Assembly (NCBI RefSeq): GCF_013782625.1
Contig: NZ_CP056199.1
Span: forward strand, 4,544,588-4,608,587
Reading direction: 5' to 3'
Length of the DNA: 64,000 nt
DNA from: Enterobacter sp. RHBSTW-00994
Lineage (GTDB): Bacteria > Pseudomonadota > Gammaproteobacteria > Enterobacterales > Enterobacteriaceae
The number at the start of each line of letters is the position of its first letter. Position 1 is the stretch's first letter. The notes beneath the pieces were generated by a model that saw only the letters and a program-made list of their open reading frames with translations, searched no databases and had not been told where the DNA came from. Below, piece by piece: positions 59,301 through 64,000 of this stretch. A program made the translations under genes and the position numbers.

Positions 59301-60365
59301 ATTGCCCTCTTTCAGCGACTGCTGAGCCTGAGCAAGCTGTCCATAAAATGCAGCATCATCGGCCTGGGTCTGGCGCTCGGCAGAAGCCTCCCCACCCTGG
59401 CTGGCTGCACGACCAAGATACTGAGCAGCTGCCTGATAATCCCCCTTACGCTGAGCGATATAGCCCATACCAGCCAGCGCATCGGCATCCTGCGGATTCG
59501 TTTGCAGCACCTGTTCAAACTGGCGTTTCGCGGCATCGGTATTGCCGCTATTCAGCGCGGTAAACCCTTCTCCCTTCGCGGCGCCACCGACATTTTTACG
59601 GTAATAGGCCTGCACTTCGCTATCCTGCGGATGGCGCTGCAGCCAGGTATCGTAAAACTGCTCATCACCCGATTTCGGCCCAAGCCATAACAGCGCCTGC
59701 CGTAATCCGGCATCAGCATCTTTACTACCGCTTGCCATTTGCTGAAGCTGGATGATCCCGTCACGGCGTGTCTCTTCACGCCAGGTGAGCATTTTACCCA
59801 GCGCGACGCGCGCCGCATTGTCCTGTGGATTCTGTGCCACGAAACGCTGCAACTCGCCTAACGCTCGCGGGTAGAGAGACTTATCGCTCCCCATGGTCTG
59901 GTAATACTCTGGCGCGAGGCTCGCAGGCGGGGTATCGCCATTGAACAGTGTTTTCCAGGTATCCAGTGCCGCCGGAATATTCCCGCTACGCGCCTGCTGA
60001 CGTGCGAGTGTTAAGGTTCCCTGCGGGACTTGCGTCATCTGTTTGGCATTATCGAGCGACTGTAAACCCGCATCATTCGGTGACACTTTTGCCAGGCGCG
60101 CACGCCACTGTGCCGCCTCCTGCAGATCACCATTTTGCTGCGCCCACAGTGCCATCAGATACAGCGCCTGAGTATTATTGGCATCGACCATCAGCACTTT
60201 TTTGAGTGACTCACTCGCCAGATCATCGTGGGATTTTTCGTGCCAGTAGTTCGCCTGGTCGAACAATGCCTTGAGTGCTGCATCGTTTTGCGCAGCATTC
60301 GCGGCAGTGCCAAATGCCAGCACACCGGAAAGGCAAATCACCGATTTAATTGTTATTTTTTTCAC
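56391..60365 (-). CDS. bcsC: BcsC, cellulose export protein, second operon
   Basis: A 1324-aa exported protein, longer than the 1165-aa copy in the first operon and nearer the Komagataeibacter size. It has an N-terminal signal peptide (VICLSGVLAFGTAANA), about 20 TPR repeats forming a periplasmic superhelix, a low-complexity linker near residues 850-900, and the C-terminal BcsC beta-barrel ending FRYMLGDK. The start codon is GTG, overlapping the bcsB stop (GTGA); the stop overlaps the bcsD start. It should pair with BcsA and BcsB of the same operon. Confidence 0.94.
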   Translation of the reverse strand: MKKITIKSVICLSGVLAFGTAANAAQNDAALKALFDQANYWHEKSHDDLASESLKKVLMVDANNTQALYLMALWAQQNGDLQEAAQWRARLAKVSPNDAGLQSLDNAKQMTQVPQGTLTLARQQARSGNIPAALDTWKTLFNGDTPPASLAPEYYQTMGSDKSLYPRALGELQRFVAQNPQDNAARVALGKMLTWREETRRDGIIQLQQMASGSKDADAGLRQALLWLGPKSGDEQFYDTWLQRHPQDSEVQAYYRKNVGGAAKGEGFTALNSGNTDAAKRQFEQVLQTNPQDADALAGMGYIAQRKGDYQAAAQYLGRAASQGGEASAERQTQADDAAFYGQLAQAQQSLKEGNISQALALSAPLAQQTGERGTAAKLFRADVLRHNKDYPQAEQILRDMVNEQPQNGAARENLYYVLKEQDKTAEAQAMLRTLPASLQAKLQPRVVSGLPGDPIRRQAQQAADSGNTPQAIAILRQGVARLPDDPWLRLDLARLLQKSGADSEAASVIQPASRPGAGASSLYAAALFASENDAWQQAQTLLSRVSPGSQTPQMRELSQRVNYNLQMATAERYLAQGNSVAAANTLKTLSSRPPESPADAGKLAKMLAQSGDLTGAVSVVRGNMSDGVKGNAGDYADQVAVLNQAGLNSEAQSFLSSPELLSRSTPTQLAGVRNGYVINEADQLREQGNYAAAYDKLIRALQSDPQNTDLMFAMARLYQTGKMNKEAGVVYDYLMTRDTPDQDARVGAIDVALAEDNVAKAKQLANGLQTNNSPQRLLLLARLEEAQGNHQQAMTYLRSARGKLVGLESTNSAATPTMGGLLLADNPFVSTSRTSQAVGATTSSGNALPWQLAQTAREPGSTLPGTTRTDLPQETAQSRTLRQVDDMMQQMDEQTGMWLQGGVEVRGRDGESGTSKLTEVKAPLTWSTSPFGESRFEFTATPVTLSAGSSSGDAWRRYGTNPLANAVNNVSTAVNAALNDTVNGAQFTDLSAYKDAANFTPFTEPGYALFDQLLTSNRLTELSQSTYKPNSGSSISDSTDSQKANGIELNMALSGKDYKLDIGSTPLGQDLSTLVGGVKWSPKLTDYLSLILTGERRAVTDSLLSYVGMKDKYSGETWGRVTKNGGTAQLSYDDGDAGFYVGGGGYSYLGENVASNTSINANAGVYVRPYHDDYRQVQTGISIGWMDFSKNLSQFTLGQGGYFSPQNYVSVSLPVDYSQKFDNWKLNLGGSVGYQSYSQDSSDYFPDSPEAQKALETLANLGFTKEAHYKSTSENGIGYTVRAGVDYNVNKDMTIGGKVGYDTFGSYNESTAGVYFRYMLGDK

Positions 60366-62656
60366 TTTTCCGTCTCCGGGTTCAAACGCTTACGCGCACG
60401 CTTTTTCAGCCAGGCATAAAGCCCTAAACCGGCCAATGTACTGGTGATAAGACCCAGGATGGCCAACAGCGCCGAGTGCTGGTTGGCATACCAGACAATC
60501 ATCATTTGCACTGGCATCTCGCCACTCGGGAATTGCGACCCCACACGGAAACTGCGAACACCGTTTTCGTTTGTGATGATTGCAGCATCACCACGGATCC
60601 CGGCATTGATGCGTGCGGAAGTTAAGTCGTCATGCAATCTGGAAAGCTGTTCGTCGTTACTGCCAAGCGCCATAACCACGACGCGATCGCTGTTCCAGGC
60701 AGAGCGGAAGCTCACAAAACCACGCCAGGCCTCATTCGAGGAGAAGTAACGATCCGCATCTACGCCATCCGATGTCCAGTCACCTGCGACCCAGCGCTGC
60801 AGTTTCTGCCAGGTTGAGGGAGTACGGACGCCCAGCGTATTGTCATGAGAGGTAAACGGAGAACCCGTCAACAGTGACTGGTTGAAGTCATGCTGCGCCA
60901 TACCACTTACGGCCAGCACATCACGTGTTCGCAGTAATTCGAGGTTTGCCCCTGCCGTCGGCACACCCAACACCACACGGTTGTTATACAGTGCTGTGCC
61001 TGTTGCATTACCGGAACGCGCGGCCATATCGAGCAGAGTCGCGACCTGGGTTTCCGTTGGCTGTTCTGGCAGCAGCAGAACCGTTTGTGAATAGTCAGCT
61101 AAACGCGTGAACGGGAAAGATGCACCCACAAAGTAAGAGAGATTAGGCAACAGCGAAAAGTGACGCGTATGACTCAAATCAATCCATGAATCTTCATCAA
61201 TACGGCTCTTAATGTTGTTATTTAACAGCACACTACATGGCGCATTCTCTTTTGCCACAATGTTGAAGTACAGCGAGAGCTGGTTATCGCCATAAATCAT
61301 GTATGGCTCCAGCGGCATATCAAACTTCTCCTGGCGCGCATCCCCGCCCACCTTATGCCACAGCGTCTCCAGTGCACCTTGCTTGTTCACCGGGAGATTG
61401 TGCAGGAAGGTGTCGTTCATGGTCATACTCAGCCATGAACGGTTCTCATCAATCCAGTTTTCCGTCGGGAAGCGATAGCCAATATGCAGCGGGATCGTTT
61501 CGCCGTCCCACAGGAACAGGTCAGGCGCTGCGCGGAAGGCAACACGCAGTGGCGCATGCCAGAGACCGGTGACTGTTAAACTTTGATCTTTACGGATCAA
61601 TTCAGAGAGCTTCACAGGACGATCGGTTGGGATCCATCGCGGTGCATCATAGGGTTTGCTCGCCGGGATCGTTTGAGAAGGGATCACCATACTGTCGGTT
61701 TGCAGCGCAAAGTTACCCCGCGTTAAACGCCAGGCCGCTGTGCGCAACGCCGCTTCATCGCTACCGACAACCAGCAGAAGCTTGTAAACCGGGTTCGCCG
61801 GGTTATCGATGATTTTGAGCATAGGCTGGGTGGTTTGCGGCAATGCCAGTCCACCAATCTTATCGCCTGGATGACCAATCAGGATGCCGTTTTTCTCCGG
61901 CAGAGTATCGTTTAACGCGGCAAAAGAGACACCGCGATAGTCCGCCTGAATCCCCAACCAGGAAGAGATTAACGCGGCAGCACCAAGCGCATCACTGCTG
62001 AGTTTTGGCCCAAAGGCAAAAGCAATGGTGGCAGGCGTCATCTGCATGCTATCGAAAAAGGGCCGTGGGAAGTGGCTTAAGTCCGCACCGATATCCAGTT
62101 GCTGGCCTTCCAGTTCAAAACGGGAATCCGGCAGGAGCGTCACGCTGTATTTATCTGACAGATCGCGCTGACACTGCATGGCGTCGCCGTCGTTAATTTT
62201 AAAGCTCAGGCTGTTACTGGAGACGAGCAACGCTGCCGGAATATCCAGCTGGAAGCGAGAAATATCCGTATCCGCTGCACCCAATGGCACTGTGCCTAAT
62301 GGCTGTCCATTGAGCATCAGTTGCATAGTCGCGTTACGCGTAGCCATCGCCGGAGAGACTTTTAAATTTAACGACAGCCGCGCATTGGTGATCACCTGAT
62401 CAACAGGCAGGGTAAAGTTCATTCCCCCTTGCAACTGGCCACCGCTCAGGGTAACGCCTTGTGGCTGCCCCATCTGCGCAACGCTTATCGTGTTCACCGT
62501 AGAGGGAACAAAACTTGCAGCAGGGGGCGACGATACAGGCCCCGTCGGGGCTGGCATCTCTACCGGCAACAACGACGCAACGGAGGTTTCCTCACTGTGC
62601 AACGGCAGTGCGATAAGTGAAGCGGCAAGCAAAGTGAGTTGAGTCAGACGTTTCAT
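60362..62656 (-). CDS. bcsB: BcsB, cellulose synthase periplasmic subunit, second operon
   Basis: A 764-aa exported protein with signal peptide (LTQLTLLAASLIALPLHS), the two-module BcsB periplasmic region, and a C-terminal transmembrane helix (HSALLAILGLITSTLAGLGLYAWLKK). The ATG at 62656 overlaps the bcsA stop (ATGA); a longer open frame to 62722 gives no similarity. Only moderately similar to the first-operon BcsB. Confidence 0.94.
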   Translation of the reverse strand: MKRLTQLTLLAASLIALPLHSEETSVASLLPVEMPAPTGPVSSPPAASFVPSTVNTISVAQMGQPQGVTLSGGQLQGGMNFTLPVDQVITNARLSLNLKVSPAMATRNATMQLMLNGQPLGTVPLGAADTDISRFQLDIPAALLVSSNSLSFKINDGDAMQCQRDLSDKYSVTLLPDSRFELEGQQLDIGADLSHFPRPFFDSMQMTPATIAFAFGPKLSSDALGAAALISSWLGIQADYRGVSFAALNDTLPEKNGILIGHPGDKIGGLALPQTTQPMLKIIDNPANPVYKLLLVVGSDEAALRTAAWRLTRGNFALQTDSMVIPSQTIPASKPYDAPRWIPTDRPVKLSELIRKDQSLTVTGLWHAPLRVAFRAAPDLFLWDGETIPLHIGYRFPTENWIDENRSWLSMTMNDTFLHNLPVNKQGALETLWHKVGGDARQEKFDMPLEPYMIYGDNQLSLYFNIVAKENAPCSVLLNNNIKSRIDEDSWIDLSHTRHFSLLPNLSYFVGASFPFTRLADYSQTVLLLPEQPTETQVATLLDMAARSGNATGTALYNNRVVLGVPTAGANLELLRTRDVLAVSGMAQHDFNQSLLTGSPFTSHDNTLGVRTPSTWQKLQRWVAGDWTSDGVDADRYFSSNEAWRGFVSFRSAWNSDRVVVMALGSNDEQLSRLHDDLTSARINAGIRGDAAIITNENGVRSFRVGSQFPSGEMPVQMMIVWYANQHSALLAILGLITSTLAGLGLYAWLKKRARKRLNPETEK

Positions 62657-64000
62657 GCGTTGCCGTCCTCCTGTGCCTGTACTTTTGCCTGTGCCCGCCG
62701 ATTTTCCCGCCGCGTTTTCCACGTCAGCCAGAAGAGATCAAATACGCAGCGTACAATCGTCGCCAGAGAACGGAACGGGTTATCCTGCGGTTTCGGTGGC
62801 TGGATCCAGGCATCGGCACGCGCCAGTACCACTCGAACCAGTTCACGACGTCGAGAAAGAGGAATGTCTTCAAACATCAGGCGGATAAATTGCTCGTCCG
62901 TTGCCACTACCTTCACCGGAATGCTAATCGCACCCGATTGCAGCAGCAGCTCAATCTCTTCGATTTCATCCGTCAGATGACGATCGTCCGGTAACTCAAT
63001 ACGGCATCCCCCCATCGACAGGTCAGCCGTCTGACTACGGGAAGAGATACCGCTCGCATAGTGAATGAGCACCGGAATGGTGACATCAATACGGATCGTT
63101 TTACGCGTCTGACGCGTTTCACGAGCCACGGCAATCGCGGCAAGCAGGAAGATCAGGCTATACAAGCCCCAGCCAACGTTGAGCGCAATAACACGGGGAT
63201 CAACGCCATAATAGTCATGCGCAAACGCGCGAACTATACCGGCAATAACGCCAATGCCCAGCAAGATGGCAATCACCAAATGCGGCCTTACCACACTGAA
63301 ATCGAAGTAGCCGACATTGAGCAGCCCACCTTTATCCGTCACATTAAACTTACCCCGTTTAGGGAAAATCATCGTAACGGCAGTCGGCAGCACCAGATGG
63401 AACGCCAGCACCAGGTCGTAAATTTCACCCCAGAAGCTGTAACGGTAGCGGCCATTCATGCGTGAGTTCAGGTAGATCGCCAGGAAGAGATGCGGCAATG
63501 CATAGGCAAACACCAGGCTCGCTGACGAGTGAATAATATTGAGGTTAAACAGCAGATAAGCCAGCGGCGCAGTCAGGAACGCAATGCGCGGCAAAGCAAA
63601 CTGGTAATAGAGCATGGCGCTCAGATAACACAGTCTCTGCTGGATGGTCAGACCGCGGCCAAACAACGGATTATCGAGACGGAAAATCTGCGTCATTCCG
63701 CGCGCCCAGCGCGTACGCTGAATCACATGCAGAACCAGACGTTCGGTAGCAAGGCCTGCTGCCAGAGGGATATCCAGGAAGGCCGATTTCCAGCCGAGAC
63801 GCTGCATCTTCAGTGCGGTATGCGCATCTTCTGTCACCGTTTCTACCGCGAAGCCACCAATCTCTTCCAGCGCGCTACGGCGGATGACCGCACAGGAACC
63901 GCAGAAGAACGTGGCGTTCCAGTTGTCATTACCCTGCTGAATCGGACCGTAGAACAGTGTGCCTTCGTTAGGAATGTTGCGCCCAACAGAGAGGTTGCGC
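62653..64000 (-). CDS. bcsA: BcsA, cellulose synthase catalytic subunit, second operon (3' part only)
   Basis: The C-terminal 449 codons are visible; the 5' part lies beyond position 64000. GT2 processive motifs in view: FFCGSCAVIRRSAL, TVTEDAHTALKMQRLGW (catalytic Asp of TED), VIQRTRWARG (QxxRW), then membrane segments and a PilZ domain with RKTIRID (RxxxR) and DLSMGGCRI (DxSxxG) for c-di-GMP. It is distinctly different in sequence from the first-operon BcsA, especially in the PilZ and C-terminal part. First visible gene of the bcsABCD-Z operon. Confidence 0.95.
   Translation of the reverse strand, partial: RNLSVGRNIPNEGTLFYGPIQQGNDNWNATFFCGSCAVIRRSALEEIGGFAVETVTEDAHTALKMQRLGWKSAFLDIPLAAGLATERLVLHVIQRTRWARGMTQIFRLDNPLFGRGLTIQQRLCYLSAMLYYQFALPRIAFLTAPLAYLLFNLNIIHSSASLVFAYALPHLFLAIYLNSRMNGRYRYSFWGEIYDLVLAFHLVLPTAVTMIFPKRGKFNVTDKGGLLNVGYFDFSVVRPHLVIAILLGIGVIAGIVRAFAHDYYGVDPRVIALNVGWGLYSLIFLLAAIAVARETRQTRKTIRIDVTIPVLIHYASGISSRSQTADLSMGGCRIELPDDRHLTDEIEEIELLLQSGAISIPVKVVATDEQFIRLMFEDIPLSRRRELVRVVLARADAWIQPPKPQDNPFRSLATIVRCVFDLFWLTWKTRRENRRAQAKVQAQEDGNA

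Overview
The window looks like chromosomal DNA of an Enterobacter-type Enterobacterales bacterium (Enterobacter or Lelliottia are the best guesses). The gene order follows the Escherichia coli yhiN-pitA-uspBA ... gor ... treF-yhjBCDEG-pdeH-kdgK-yhjJ-dctA-pdeK-bcs segment almost gene for gene. It differs by carrying a phenolic acid decarboxylase locus, a second cellulose synthase operon of the bcsABCD type, and several accessory genes at the E. coli gene junctions. The genus is an inference from layout and protein similarity. I found no tRNA, rRNA or CRISPR array.

Layout: (1) 1-3121, minus strand: the start of the arn (lipid A aminoarabinose) operon, arnB-arnC-arnA, with arnA cut by the window edge and a PmrA-box-like site upstream of arnB. 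(2) 3.5-7.8 kb: an accessory stretch with padC (phenolic acid decarboxylase), a divergent LysR regulator plus an SDR oxidoreductase, a HAD phosphatase and an orphan TerC-family membrane protein. (3) 7.8-18.6 kb: core genes yhiN, pitA, uspB/uspA, rsmJ, prlC, rlmJ and gor, with a PAP2 acid phosphatase between prlC and rlmJ. The peptide transporter gene dtpB, which lies between uspA and rsmJ in E. coli, is absent. (4) 18.6-25.2 kb: an accessory region around treF. It holds a divergent pair (a pentapeptide-repeat protein and a protein with a caspase/CHAT-like His-Cys pattern), then after treF a membrane-anchored HEPN-type protein, a GNAT acetyltransferase, a short degenerate GH24 lysozyme-like protein and yhjB. 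(5) 25.3-33.3 kb: an SDR/yhjC divergent pair, yhjD, yhjE and yhjG. An IS4-family insertion sequence with a frameshifted transposase sits inside the terminator hairpin of yhjE.

(6) 33.4-40.6 kb: pdeH (with a textbook sigma-28 flagellar promoter), kdgK, yhjJ, dctA and pdeK. (7) 40.7-64 kb: two adjacent cellulose loci. The first is the E. coli type: bcsR-bcsQ-bcsA-bcsB-bcsZ-bcsC on the minus strand with bcsE-bcsF-bcsG diverging from it, so it should make phosphoethanolamine-modified cellulose. The second, bcsA-bcsB-bcsC-bcsD-bcsZ on the minus strand, is the Komagataeibacter-like type and meets bcsG tail to tail; its bcsA runs off the window end.

The right-hand third is therefore a c-di-GMP/biofilm region. 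Two EAL proteins (PdeH, PdeK) lie beside two c-di-GMP-activated cellulose synthases (PilZ domains visible in both BcsA proteins) and BcsE, a c-di-GMP receptor. Perfect or near-perfect C/T-rich hairpins recur at the 3' ends of genes (five copies) and look like a dispersed terminator-type repeat.

The best candidates for something undescribed are the caspase-like/pentapeptide divergent pair between gor and treF, and the HEPN and degenerate-lysozyme genes just after treF.
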